A DNA stretch of 64,000 bases from Muraenolepis orangiensis (GCA_027704905.1 CM051018.1:15336528-15400527); one strand, 5' to 3'. Counted from the stretch's first letter, positions 10,647 to 22,502 are shown. Made by a program: numbers and translations. The notes: generated from the letters alone by a model not told the origin.

Positions 10647-13600
10647 GTCAGTTTGGATCTCACTGTATACGCATAAAAACATGCTCCATACCACAATCAT
10701 ACAAATTACTATTTTGTATTTCAACGATAGCCCACTGTGGCAAATTAGTTCTAACGTATTGACTTATTTATTTTAGAATGTATACCTCGAGGGCAACCTG
10801 ATAGTGAATCTTCCAGATTCAATGTTTGCATGTCTACCCAACCTGGTGTGGTTGGACCTCAGAAACAACCTCATTGGATCACTTCCAGCTGGAATTGGCT
10901 CTCACAGGTAGTCTGTTATTTTATTAAGGTGTGTCTAAGCATTTCACAGCAACTGCTCCAAGGTGGTACGAGAGTTGTACAACCGTCGTAGTCCTAACTA
11001 TTCGGTTCATAACTATTATATATTAGATTCATTGTAATTCCCATGGATTTGCTCCTTTTGTTGCTCCTTCAGGTGTCTAAAAACACTGCTTTTGGAGGGA
11101 AATCCTATCTCTGAGCTCCCCCCCGAGCTGGGTGAGCCAAGTTCTGTCCCCTCTGCCAGTGTGCAGTCTTGTGTGCAGTTGTCAGTTGTGTTGTCTGGGC
11201 CTGTGAGACTAGCCAATGTGTGACTGCTCCTTCCCACTAAACTGTAATGCATTTGATCCAAGATAATATAAATACATTTGGTCAGGCATTTACATAAGAT
11301 AAACATGTCTAAATTATATATATATACATAGATTTAGCAATTGTGTCCAAATGAAACACTAATGTACAATACAGTGTTAAAATAAGTGAAGTATTGTAAA
11401 TTGGAATCAAAGATGCAGCACCCTAATGTAAAATCTGAAATCATTATTATCACAAATTCTTAAATTGTATATATATTTACTTATCTGATCTGAAAAAAGT
11501 TATACTTTTAAGCTATTTAAGTGTGTGGTAACTTCCTACTGAAAAAGTTAAGGTACTTTCCTCCTCCTTCCTAGGTAATGTTCTGACCCTCAAAGGCCTA
11601 AACCTGAGAAATTGCCCCATCCGTTCCCCACCTCAGGACATCGTGCACCAGGGGCTGGAGCGCATCCTTCAGTACCTGAGGAGCGCGATGGCCGAACGCC
11701 CGGTTAGTGTCCAGAGGTCTCATCCAGGTGAGCACTTAGTGAGATCTGTCACCAGACATTCGTCTAACCGACAACAGGGAGATGGCTATGCCCGTGGCCC
11801 CCTGCATCTCCCCCGGCCATCTGCTCCTCATATTCATTATTTCATTCTTTCCAACCAAAAAAGAAAAAAATGAAAAAAATAAACGAAAATAGCTCTCTCT
11901 CTGCCCTGCTTCCACTCGAGTGGTGTGACTTCTGTTCCCTAGGAGACGACAAGCGGCAGTGGACTGACCCCACCGCCCCCTAGCCTTCCACCCCTCCTCC
12001 CCTCCCTGCCCATTAGTTCCCGCTCTACAGATCGGGAATATTTTTAGCCGCACGAAAACGATCGATAAGCCCTGGGCTTCACATGGCCCGGGTTTCTGTC
12101 ATTAAGCTCTGGCTACAGCTAATCATCCCTGAGAACAGAGACAAGCGCCTCAGTCCACCTCTTTATCTCTCTGTCTACAAGGTTATTAACAGCGAAAGGT
12201 CTCGGTGTCTCCGGGGCCAGATATATATCCAATTTCATCTGATACAGTGTTTTTGTTACCGGCCACCGAGATGATTTAAGATCGTCAAGTTCTTTCAGTA
12301 ATGGGCTCATTACAGATTTGTCACCTTTCAGTGGCTTATTACAATGTCAAATCGGCATTATCAGAAAGTATTTAGGCCCATAGTGTCATGGGGCATTAGC
12401 CAAGCTAATTATTCAGCTATCTGAATAATGAAACTGTGAATAATCGACCAAATCTGCCATCTTTCCAACTGCACCATTTCAAAATATCCACATCAATGTG
12501 CATTTGTATATTATATATATATTGAATATATATTATATTCAATCATTGAAGCCAAGGAAAAATATATACTGTTGTAATATCTGACCGCAACGATATAGTT
12601 GAATGCAGTTATGCAGCAATTGTACGGGGTACAATATTGACACTGGTGGCTTCCAATAAGCAGGTGATCTCCGCTATACACCATCCCACAGGTTTGTCAT
12701 CGGTGTACTAGTCTTCTTGAGAAGTATCGAATTATAACAATATAAATATATGGATTTAGCCACCATGAAGCCCTGTGTGTGAAATGTGAAATTAATAGAA
12801 GATCATCTGGTAGAATGAGGGGTGCTGGTCAAAAACCTCAGCTCCTCCTGAAATATCGAGGTGTTATCTGTGTTGAACTACTCCCAGCTGGTTATCAGCT
12901 CCCATGGTTTACACCGATGGATATGGGTCAGGTATTTGCGAGGCATTTGTCGCCAAAGCGCATGAGAGTGTGACTGTGAAAGTGGGACACATTTAGAGCA
13001 CAGAAGCTAGAAGCAGTGCTGTGTAAACACACACAGTGCATTGCCATTTTTAATTGTTGATGTATGCAGATTTACCACCCGTGGAGAAACTCCGGCTGTC
13101 AGAGCTGGTGAAGTCCAGTGTGGAGTCGTGTGGGGATGAGGAGGAGGAGGAGGAAGAGCCAGAGCTTCAGAGGTTCAGAGAGCTAAAGCACAAGATGATC
13201 CTACTGGACAGAGCTGAGCTGGGCCACGGATCCTCCAGGACCCCACGGACACATGGAAGCCTACCAGTTGTCTCAGAGAGGTATACTGAATGCACTGTAT
13301 AGGCAAGGAAGGCAAGGTTAGTTTTGGTTTCAATAGAGAACTTTAGTGTCTAAAGTTTAAAGATGCACCAGAGGGAAGAGCACACTGTGTTGTGCCTTGG
13401 GGGGATAAAAAGAAACAAAACAAAAAAACGTTTTTAATAATATTCTCTGGGAAAGCAGCCAAGTGATTAAAATACAAACCTTCCAAACTGTTCCGGGGAG
13501 TGCTTTGGAGGGCAATTAAAAATGTTTTGTGTTTATTTAAATGTGTGTCAGAAATGCTGCAATTCCACAAGCCTGTCAGTTTGACTGGAGGTCAGGGAAA

Positions 13601-15685
13601 AGGAACCCGGGAGAAGAACTGAAAGAAAAGCAAGACGTTCTGGAACAGAGGAAAAAGTAAGGGAGATTCTGTAGCCTCCTACTTTTACCCCCCTTTTTAG
13701 ATGGTTGAACTCGTTTACCTCCAAGCGTGGATGAATGCTCTGTTGTTACTCTTCATCTTGGGAAAGCTAGCATATACTGTGTCCATTTGTATATGACTAA
13801 CAACCGCGCTAAAGTGGTTTGGGACTGTATTCCGAACACTCCGGCAGAATCTAATACTAAATCTCCCGAGCTGTAAACAATTTCTTGGAGGAAGAAGGAA
13901 GAATTTTGCTCTTGGATGTGATGTTCAGTGGCATTTTTTTACCTTTACGAAGGCATTACTTTTCTAACCTTCTAAAAGTACAGTGTAGTCATCACAAAAA
14001 CCTCAATATCAAGGCTGTCCATCAGGGAATGTATCATCTGTTTCATCCTATTAAAGCCTATATCCTATATCTATATAGGATACCTATATATACCTGTAGT
14101 CTATATCAAAGTTTACAATTAAAAAATATAGAGTCAACCAGCAGTCCAACCACCACACCACCGGTTACAGGTTAAAAATAGATCCCAAAGGTATGTTTGG
14201 AAGAGGTGATTAAAACCATCTCTCTGTCTCGCTCGCTGCCATGCCCACAGAGACCAGGAGCTACTTCAAAAATGGCGCACCGATGCAAAGGTCATGCAGG
14301 AGCAGAACGCAGCGAGGCTGGAGCAAGAGAGACGACAGAACCAACTGAGAGAGGTTACATGGTTACTTTTGTCTGCAGGGAATGGGAGAGGCACATTTCC
14401 TCAATCAATTTACCCTATCAATGGATTCAATCTCATTGACTTGCCACAAGAGGGCAGCATAACACCACCTCTGTCCCCAAAGTTCAAAGACAATCACAAT
14501 CAATAACAACATCTTCCTCCGCACTCTATGAGAAAGTAATGAATTGAAATGCAGAGTGAGGGGTCTACTCAAATAATATCTTTATTTACTGAGTTTTTTC
14601 TGTCTTGTGTAGGCATTGGAGAAGACACTCTGCAATGGTTCTGATCCCAGTGCAGCAGCAGCAACTCCCAACTCGACACAATGGCAGCAGAGGGCCTCTG
14701 GGAGCCCAAAGGAGCAAGATGAGGCCAGGTTATTCACATTGATTGAAGATGTGATGTGATGCCTGTAGTTATAGTACAATAAGTTCCATAATGGAAAGTA
14801 CAATATGTGCAAAGTACTATAAGCACACATAATACTGTGCTGTGTAACTGCAACTAAAGCTGAAGACAACTCACAAAATATATATCGGTTAAGGAATATT
14901 CGATTGATTTATAGATTCCAGAGGAAAAAAACATATACATTATATTGGAAATTACATCCATTTGATACTATTTGATAGTATAATTTGATAGTGTGTCGCC
15001 TAATAAAGAGAGCTAGAGACACCTAGTGGAAAGATGAGGGGTGTACAACCCCAAACTATTTTCTTTGTTCTACTTCACCCATTTTGGGCTGAATAAAAAC
15101 AGACTTTCATGTGTATAAAGCTAGATAGTGCCTATTCCCGAGCTTCATGTCCTTAACGAGATACATTGCCATTGATTAAGTCCTAGAATTGCCTTTCATA
15201 GACCCAGTCTAACCATCGCCCATGTGTAAACACAAAAGTGTATACAACAAGCAAGGTTTGTGAAACTCTACTGAAAGAGTAACCACTTTGGACCTTTTGA
15301 TCTGTAATGGACTGGTAGAGTGGCCCGGGACCGTGAGCTGGAGCAGCGGATCCACAAGCACATGCAGGTGCTGCAGGAGAGACGCAGGAAGCCTAAAGGA
15401 ACAGTGGAAGAAGAGAAGGCCACTGCAGAACAAGATATGAGAGAGGTCTGTTGGGGAAAAAAAACAACCCCACAAAAGTCCCACAAAAGAAAATGTGTTT
15501 TAATAAGGTAGTAACAACCTTGAACACTAAATCCACTAAATTGATTTCTAATTGTTGTTGTTTTTGATTGGCAGTCACTGAAGCTACAACAGGAGCTTCT
15601 GAGGAGGAAACAAGACAAGAGAGAGAGGGAATATCGATTCACAGCCTTCACTGGAGATATTTTACCAGCTGATCCCAACACCTGA
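10437..15685 (+). CDS. lrrc27: leucine-rich repeat-containing protein 27 (whole coding span, ten exons)
   Basis: Joining 10437-10646, 10777-10907, 11073-11131, 11575-11727, 13070-13280, 13552-13656, 14251-14353, 14613-14728, 15319-15445 and 15575-15685 gives 1326 nt, 441 residues plus TGA, with every junction in frame. Residues about 55-165 hold leucine-rich repeats (NVYLEGNLIVNLP, LVWLDLRNNLIGSLP, LKTLLLEGNPISELP, LKGLNLRNCPIRSPP). The block PPVEKLRLSEL begins at about residue 187, followed by an acidic run. Residues about 270-430 are Lys/Arg/Glu/Gln-rich and probably coiled coil. Order and wording match vertebrate LRRC27, which is somewhat longer in human. I know of no established molecular function; no signal peptide or membrane segment is seen. 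The ATG at 10437 (AGAATGG) is preferred over the in-frame ATG at 10395 because of its better context. Stop to pwwp2b ATG is only 761 bp. Confidence 0.92.
10777..10907 (+). CDS. lrrc27: lrrc27 coding exon 2
   Basis: Acceptor TTTATTTTAG. Encodes two LRRs (NVYLEGNLIVNLP and LVWLDLRNNLIGSLP) and ends in IGSHR at a GTAGTC donor. Confidence 0.92.
11073..11131 (+). CDS. lrrc27: lrrc27 coding exon 3
   Basis: Acceptor TTGCTCCTTCAG, donor GTGAGC. Encodes one LRR, CLKTLLLEGNPISELPPELG. Confidence 0.92.
11575..11727 (+). CDS. lrrc27: lrrc27 coding exon 4
   Basis: Acceptor CTCCTTCCTAG, donor GTGAGC. Encodes the last LRR (LTLKGLNLRNCPIRSPP) and its cap, DIVHQGLERILQYLRSA, matching the mammalian QKGL..IQRFLR segment. 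Confidence 0.92.
11728..13069 (+). other. lrrc27 intron 4, possible conserved noncoding element
   Basis: A 1.3-kb intron with no coding signal. The part 12070-12380 is complex, non-repetitive and rich in TAAT/ATTA-like and TTATCAG motifs, which is the texture of conserved noncoding elements; this is a guess without alignment. The rest is AT-rich. Confidence 0.3.
13070..13280 (+). CDS. lrrc27: lrrc27 coding exon 5
   Basis: Acceptor TGTATGCAG, donor GTATAC. Encodes DLPPVEKLRLSELVKSSVES, an acidic run of seven Glu made by GAG/GAA repeats, and LQRFRELKHKM. It corresponds to the PPVEKPDLSELRKS...IRRFWKLR region of mammals. Confidence 0.92.
13552..13656 (+). CDS. lrrc27: lrrc27 coding exon 6
   Basis: Acceptor TGTGTGTCAG, donor GTAAGG. 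Encodes AAIPQACQFDWRSG then a charged stretch ending LEQRK. Both junctions keep frame. Confidence 0.85.
14251..14353 (+). CDS. lrrc27: lrrc27 coding exon 7
   Basis: Acceptor CATGCCCACAG, donor GTTACA. Encodes DQELLQKWRTDAKVMQEQNA and further helix-forming charged sequence, matching the QEWRERAQ coiled-coil region of mammals. Confidence 0.87.
14613..14728 (+). CDS. lrrc27: lrrc27 coding exon 8
   Basis: Acceptor TCTTGTGTAG, donor GTTATT (weak). Encodes ALEKTLCNGSDPSAAAATP and a Gln/Ser-rich linker. Frame continuity with exons 7 and 9 supports it. Confidence 0.78.
15319..15445 (+). CDS. lrrc27: lrrc27 coding exon 9
   Basis: Acceptor GGACTGGTAG, donor GTCTGT. Encodes ARDRELEQRIHKHMQVLQER, matching the mammalian LEEKIKQHVLQMREQRR coiled coil, then a Glu/Ala-rich stretch. 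Confidence 0.87.
15575..15685 (+). CDS. lrrc27: lrrc27 terminal coding exon 10
   Basis: Acceptor TTTTGATTGGCAG. Encodes SLKLQQELLRRKQDKREREY and RFTAFTGDILPADPNT, then TGA at 15683-15685. Confidence 0.87.
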   Translation, partial: SLKLQQELLRRKQDKREREYRFTAFTGDILPADPNT

Positions 15686-15752
15686 ATAAGTTGGGGTCAG
15701 TTTTTGGTTTTGGGTTGTATTTTTTCTTACTTGCAGTATTGTTACTTTGACT

Positions 15753-15758
15753 CATAAA
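15753..15758 (+). terminator. candidate lrrc27 poly(A) signal (variant)
   Basis: CATAAA, 68 bp after the stop, is the nearest single-base variant of AATAAA. No canonical signal was seen before the pwwp2b leader. Confidence 0.25.
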
Positions 15759-16300
15759 AGCACATTGCACACGACTCACGTCCATGAATTGTGTTGTTTA
15801 CACATTTATATCTAGCTATATGTTATATCCCTCTATTGATTTATGTTTAAGGTTTATTTGCCAAATATTGTTAAAAGAAAATCTGAAAATTCTATATATA
15901 TATATATATATCTCTGTGTATGTATGTCTAAATTAACCAGTTAACAGTTAACATTGTGCACGACACACTGTAGTGTCAAATAGGTAATGAAACCAGTCGT
16001 TGTTGCTGTGATGCAAAACATACATAAGACCCTAGGATAAATATGATGTTTTTAGATGTATACGAACAGAACCTAAGTGTAGTGTAGTGTTTTACATCAA
16101 GGAGACACGCATTGTGAGATTAGAGGGCAAAGCTGTCTTCACGTAGAAAGGCTCTGGGAATAAGTGTATCATTTAATAGTATAGTGTCAAGTCAAACAGA
16201 AGAAGGGAAGGCCTTCTTATCTCCAGCAGATTTGTGCTCCTCTCTCTGCTGGTGATGTCACCAGTAGCAGAACTGTTGTAATTGACTTGGAGAGGGTGTG

Positions 16301-16327
16301 ATGGCGTCACTTCGTGCCCCGGTGTAG
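16301..16327 (+). promoter_or_regulatory. short upstream ORF in pwwp2b leader
   Basis: ATGGCGTCACTT... reads eight codons to TAG, out of frame with the pwwp2b ATG 120 bp downstream. Whether it is transcribed depends on the unknown transcription start. Confidence 0.4.
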
Positions 16328-16446
16328 CCTCCCGTGCTCCGAGAGAGAGAGCGAGAGGGGGGAGTAAGGACATTAGGGCCGACGTGACCGTGGCTCCCTT
16401 GGCCGGGATCGAGCACCGCCGAGCCGGACGACTCACCCGGGAAAAC

Positions 16447-16586
16447 ATGGAGGCTGTGGCCGAGGAGCTGCGGGCCGGCTCTCGGCTGCCTGTCACTATC
16501 GATCATGTTATTAACGACACGCTGGTGGTGACGCTGACCTTTCGAGAACGAAGCTACACGGGGATATTACTCGACTCCGACAAAAA
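16447..16586 (+). CDS. pwwp2b: PWWP domain-containing 2B, coding exon 1
   Basis: Encodes MEAVAEELRAGSRLPVTIDH, then VINDTLVVTLTFRERSYTGILLD and the start of DKK, ending at a GTGAGT donor. It matches the N-terminal block of vertebrate PWWP2B (RLPV...V.V.F.GILLD..KK). The ATG lies in AACATGG; the open frame continues upstream without a better start. Confidence 0.92.
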
Positions 16587-18782
16587 GTGAGTGGCACGTT
16601 TTCAATTTGGACATTTATGATTTAAAATAATTGGCTAGCTCTAGCTTACAAGCTAATATACCTCGAATGCTAACACAATGCTAAGCTAACTTGTTAGCTG
16701 ACTGGGGCCTTGTTACAAAAGACATGGCTGTATTGTAACTGGCATAGCAGCTATCCCACTAGCTGTGAGGCTAATACAAAGCCTTTCATGTTTTTTTTCG
16801 ATACACTGTTGTTATTGAGAGGTTGCAGTTTGTCTGTCCTTGCAACCCATCAAACATATTATTTCATTTTCTAACTGATTTCTACAATATTGTAGCTGGT
16901 GTCAATGGGTTCATCTATGGCTCATTGTTAGCTCCAATACATCTCTTCACAAGATATACGTATCCATACATTGCTTGCCTATGTTGTGGACGCTTTCCTT
17001 TTTGTTCAAATGTTTTGTGTTTTATTTGTATTCATCTAGAAGTCACCTGCCTCCCTCACTTTATGTTTCAATGCACATCCCCTTTGAGAAGCTATATTGA
17101 GCATAAGAGCCCCTCTTACCCCATTTACCCCACACTTGGTGGTTTACTGATGTGACTAGGAATCAGAAAGGCCCTTTGGTGATGGGGTTTGTATATACCT
17201 AACTGATCTTACTAGGAATCAGTAGGCCTTGCCAAAGGTAGCTTCCTGCTGGCAAGAAAGCATTGGCATGTTGAACTCTAAAAAAACCACAAAGTATAGA
17301 TAGATGTATTGGATTTGAGAGATGTGTGTGTGTACTGTAAATATATTTTATTCACAAAGCAACATACATACATACATATTGGCACATGTACTTACTTGTG
17401 TTCATTTCAGTGTACCCTCTGAAAGCCACAAGGTATGGTCTAATTTTAGACATTTTGGAATCAGAATCTAGTTTTAGTCTGAATCAGAATCTCCTTTTAG
17501 TATGCCTAGATGATGTTCTTGAGTTCTTGAACAATCATCTCCTAAGCATTAATGTATAAATAAAACACCTAACTTTACATGGGCTATATCACGGCAGGCG
17601 TTATCTTTTTGTTTTAATAATGGCATTGATTCAATTCCATTGTCTCTCACAGAGAGACAGCCCTTTCCGGCCTATCCTTTTAGTCATATCTTGAAGTTTC
17701 GTTGTTGTTTTTCCTGTGTGAAATAGAAACTGTGTATTGTGTCATGCTTGGTCAAGTGCCATGTCCTTGTGCTGCACTTAGGACTGTCTGTACCCTGTCA
17801 GGAACCGCACTGTTTCCTTTCCCTCACTGTACTCACTGGCTGTAGGCTAGTATATGCCTGCCGTACGAGGCACAGGGAGATACAATAGGGAACACCTCTG
17901 ACTCATTGAGATGTGCCTGCCAGTTTTGTATCCTAGGAGAGTTGTCCCAACTAGCATCCCAACTGTGCCCTAATTAATAATTGCACTTCCCATGAGCCCT
18001 CACGTTGATGTGAAAACAGACAGAAATCTCTTGGCTCCTCTCATTCATCACTGAATCCCGAGTGATTTGTGTGATTGTTTTTGTTCACTGTGATGTTGGT
18101 GAGGTGGGGGCTTTTGGGCATCCTGTAGTCTCTTTGTCTGCAGTCTCTAGGCTAAAGCAGCACAGCCATGTTGCTGCTGCTCTGCCAGCCTCTCCCTTAA
18201 AAGGCTCCTTAGAGGCCCGGGCCTTCCCCTGAACACGTCTACAGGTCTCTCTCAGTGGACATGAGAGAACATGAGAATGTACTTATATGAAGATGTACAG
18301 AGAGTTCTTTATGTTGTTGCAGTCCTAACCAGCAGCAACAGGGTACGCAACGGTCTCCCTCTTGTGGTTTCACGGCCCAACCCCCACACTTGGAGCACAT
18401 TTAGCATACAGGTGACAGAAAGTTCTGCCTAGTTGGAATAATGGAAAACAATACAGCGACTCCCAGTCAGTATGCCACAGGCATATTTAAAGTTGAACAG
18501 CTTTGACTTGTTTCGCTTGTTTAATGTTTTACTTTTTCTATTGTTTAATCAGGCACGTGGGAATTCTGCCTTAACTGATCTAGTCAGGGTCAAATGGAAG
18601 GCGTGCATTACATTAAAGCTCTTGTGGAGGACATTGCCTAACCAAAGAACTGAGAATATCATGTGCAACAAGAATGTTTGTGTGACCAGATTGTTTGCAT
18701 GATATTCATTATCTTCCCCCAAACAAATGGACCCCTGAAGCACATACACTTTCTAATTTAATCTATTTTGCTTTCATCATAG
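16587..18782 (+). other. pwwp2b intron 1
   Basis: A 2.2-kb intron. Its first 200 bases are dense in GCTAA/TTAGC words (16632-16772). Apart from short AT and GT runs nothing else is recognised. Confidence 0.7.
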
Positions 18783-20490
18783 GACTGGGCTGTTTTGTCT
18801 ACCGGATGTCACCAGATGTCTACCGGACATTGTCGCAACAAAACCAGATTGGCCCGAATCCAAGTTGGATTGTCATATCCCACAAGTTCTGAGTGAGGAC
18901 CCAGCTTCCATCGCTCCCATCGAGGCTTTGCGCAACCCAAAGGATGAGAACACGCTTCCTGAGGACGACACGGCCAGCGTACCAGCTCCCTGCCCCGTGC
19001 CCACACCGGTGCCAGCCGGACAGACTCCTTACCCTCCTTATTTTGAAGGAGCCCCCTTCCCCCAGCCCCTGTGGGTGCGCCACAGTTACAGCCAATGGGT
19101 ACCCCAGCCTCCGCCACGACCAATCAAGAGAAAGAAGAGGCGGACCCGAGAGCCCGGCCACATGACGATGAGCACTATACGTCTGCGGCCGCGGCAGGTG
19201 TTGTGCGAGAAGTGTAAAAACACAATAAACAGCGATGAGGACGGTGGCAGCACCAAGGCCTCCAGGAAAGAAAATGCCCTGCAGAGCGACGATGAGGGCA
19301 AGGAAGCCCCCGCCAAATCGGCGAGGAAAGAGGATGCCGGCAAGGACGCAAAGAGGCGGGAGAATGGCGTCGGTTTTGACAACAAGCGCCTCAGAAGAGA
19401 CAAGAGGGGTGACGTCGACGGGGAGAAGGTTTCCGGGGTGGACGTCATCCCTCACAGCCCCGTCATAAAGATCTCGTACAGCACGCCGCAGGGCAAGGGG
19501 GAGGTCATGAAGATCCCCTCGCGGGTCCATGGCTCGGTCAAGCCGTTCTGCCCAAAGCAGCTGGTGCACAACGGCCTCGGAGACGGCGTCAAGGCGGCCA
19601 CCAGGGATCAGCGCCACATCCTGAACGCCACCAGGTCCGGGCTGACCTTGTCCATTCCCAAACTCAAACTGACCAGGCCCTTCACCACCGTGGGCCCAGA
19701 CCTGGCCTCTCCAAAGATACACTTAAGGCCCTCGCAGAGGGAAGGGCCCGAGAGCATGGTAGAATATGAAGCAGAGCTTGTTGGAGGTAACCGGATGCAC
19801 AGCCCCAGGGCGCCTGCTCCCTGCCTCCCAGACTCTGAAGACTCTCGGGAGGAGAAGATTTGGTCGGGAAGTTCCGGGGGTGAGGAGGCCGACCAGGGCC
19901 ACGGTGACCTCACCCTCCTCATTAACTTCCGTAAGCACAAAGCGGACTCTTCCAGCTTATCTGTGTGCAGCAGCGACAGCCTCGACGAGTCCAAGTCCTT
20001 CAGCTCGGAGGGTACCTCACCGGAGCTGTGTGACCTGGCGCCCGGCGAGGATCTGTCGGTAACCTCGTCTTCCGTGCCATCCCGGGACGGCTGCAAAACG
20101 GTGCCGCCGATCACGGTGCGGCTACACACCCGCAGTATGACCAAGTGCATCACTGAGGAGGGCCACGCCGTGGCGGTGGGCGACATTGTGTGGGGCAAGA
20201 TACACGGGTTCCCCTGGTGGCCAGCCCGGGTGCTGAACATCAGCGGCAGCCATAAGCCGGAGACTGCCAGCTGTGAGGCCCTGTGGCCCGAGGCTAAGGT
20301 TGCGTGGTTCGGTTCGCCCACCACGTCGCAGCTGTCAGTCGCCAAGCTTTCACCATTCAGGGAGCTCTTCAGGTCCCGGTTCAACCGCAAGAAGAAAGGC
20401 ATGTACCGGAGAGCCATCCTGGAGGCCGCCAAGGCAGTGGGCCACGTTGACTCGGAGATCACGTCGCTGCTGTCCCACTGTGAAACGTAG
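18783..20490 (+). CDS. pwwp2b: PWWP domain-containing 2B, main coding exon
   Basis: Joined to exon 1 this completes 615 residues ending SHCET-stop. Acceptor CTTTCATCATAG; the first codons read KTGLFCLPD, matching KSGLFGLP of mammals. Conserved blocks follow: YPPYFEGAPFPQPLWVRHSY (about 129-148), VPQPPPRPIKRKKRR, IRLRPRQVLCEKCKNTI (about 178-194, a Cys pair), PVIKISYSTPQGKGEVMKIP (about 273-292), IPKLKLTRP, a Ser/Asp-rich linker (CSSDSLDESKS), and the C-terminal PWWP domain from about 507 (VAVGDIVWGKIHGF, PWWP at 524-527, VAWFGSPTTSQLS, FNRKKKGMYR). PWWP2A/B proteins are nuclear chromatin readers; their PWWP domain binds H3K36me3 nucleosomes and they recruit an MTA1-HDAC-RBBP subcomplex. The WGKIHGFPWWPARV core is intact. 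The TAG stop directly abuts a GTATGT donor. Confidence 0.95.
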
Positions 20491-21784
20491 GTATGTCCAC
20501 CACCACCAGACCTTCTTCAGGCGTTTTAGTCAAATGCTAGTCTTGCTTTGTTTACGGAATGTACAATTTTGCTACGTTTGCAAGGGCTGTACGATATAGT
20601 AAAAGCTTTTTTTGTCGTTGCAATATTCCGTATTAGTTGGAATTATTTGTATTACTATTTTCTTTACTTTAAATCGTGACGGGACATTTGTTGGGGTCTG
20701 TACCAAACATACCATGTTTTCTCACGTCTGGAGAAAACAATCAGCCAGGGCATCTATGCAGCACTACAGCCCTTCCTTTATCATGGTGTTATACATTTAC
20801 CTATTTTACCCTCAAGGTCAATAATATTTGGAGTAATTTCTGAGCCCTAACCTGTACCACTGGCATTGGAGGGACACATGGCATAGTTGTGTTTGCACAG
20901 GAGGCGTTTATTTGTCTGGATCTCACTCTGTGTGTACCTTGTTGACAGCTCTGCAATGAATGGGACTAGACACTGAAACTATCTATGAGCGTACATTCAT
21001 GGCCATTACCCCCAGTTCATGCAGAATAGCAATAGCCACCCTTTAGTTCTCTCCATTCATTGGGCACCCAGTGAACAGTAGCTGCATGCAATGCGCAAGT
21101 CCTTGTGAGCAAGCTGTTAAAAGCGGATTCCAAATTAGTCTTCTTTCTCATGGCTGTCGGCCATTGAGACACATTGGTGTGTGTGTGTGGAAGTTAAGTC
21201 AATCCACTTGTGTTCTAGTGTGTTTGGTATATGCGTTTATTATTTTTAACAAACTTGGATTCACTCATTGCACTTCATGTATTATAATATATAATCTAGA
21301 TGTATGTGTCCTGTAAGCACCAAAGTGATTTGCTCTTATTTTAAATAGTTCATAAACCGGTAATGCAGTGGTGTCTTGAAACGATTAACCGAGGTGCCTG
21401 CAGTGATGTCTCCTAACTGTACACGGCTTGACAAGTCAAAGATAACCGTCAGACACACACATGGATTAACGATGTACCAAGTCTGTTAATGAGTCTGGTT
21501 TGGCAAAACGGGGAAGCGGTGGTTGACTCAATAAGGCCCGTGAAAGAAAGTTGTTTTAGCCGTGTCAAAGAGAATCGTGGGAGCCGTTTCTGTTTGCTAA
21601 TGCTGGCGGTTGTTTGCGGTTCCGGTATGTGTTGGTTCCGCCAGTGGTGAAAACACGTGGAAAGGTTAGATGCTGTTTGGAGTGTTGCGAAAGCCCAGAC
21701 TACCAACTGTCGTTCACCTTGTTTACTCCCGCTCTCAGACCGAGGTGACGCACATCACGGCTAGGGCTGCTTTACCTAAGCTAC

Positions 21785-22008
<224 letters not shown>

Positions 22009-22176
22009 CCCCCATATTCGTGGAGGGCCTTGTAGCGGATGGTAACGGTGTGCTGGTTGAAAGCTCTTCTGAGCTGACAAGTCGTTAATAAACCTCATTG
22101 GATACACTCACAGTTTCAATGGCCCTACATGGAAAATGTGACCTGACGTGTTTTTTTTTATTAAATTAGTCTGTTT

Positions 22177-22180
<4 letters not shown>

Positions 22181-22219
<39 letters not shown>

Positions 22220-22220
22220 G
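22181..22220 (+). promoter_or_regulatory. (CT)n polypyrimidine tract and 3' splice site
   Basis: (CT)17 is followed by TCTGCAG. The microsatellite itself serves as the polypyrimidine tract of the pwwp2b 3' UTR exon. Confidence 0.6.
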
Positions 22221-22501
22221 CGGCTAGGGGCTGAGGAGTTGTCTCCTGAGGTTTTCCTGAACTCTGACTCTGTCATCAAAACCCAGGAGGGCAGTACGTG
22301 CGGTTGCCACGGCTACTATTTATAGGCCTTCCCTCTTTTCTTTTCTTTTTTTCTCTCACTTTTCTTTTTTTTTTTTTTCTTTTTTTGCTCTCCCACCAAG
22401 CTGGAAGAAAATGGCCGCCAAGGTGGAGCGTTGTTAAGAACAAGGGAGCGAAGAGGACCAGTTGGAGGCACGCTGCTCTACTCTGAACTCCACTATTCCA
22501 C

Positions 22502-22502
<1 letters not shown>

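Noticed and set aside
16282..16446. Longer N-terminus for pwwp2b
   Set aside because: The frame is open upstream but has no ATG, and the family N-terminus fits the ATG at 16447.
18820..19722. 300-residue open frame on the minus strand
   Set aside because: It is antisense to the GC-rich pwwp2b main exon, whose plus-strand frame matches conserved PWWP2B blocks.
19608..20462. 284-residue open frame on the minus strand
   Set aside because: Also a shadow of the pwwp2b coding exon.
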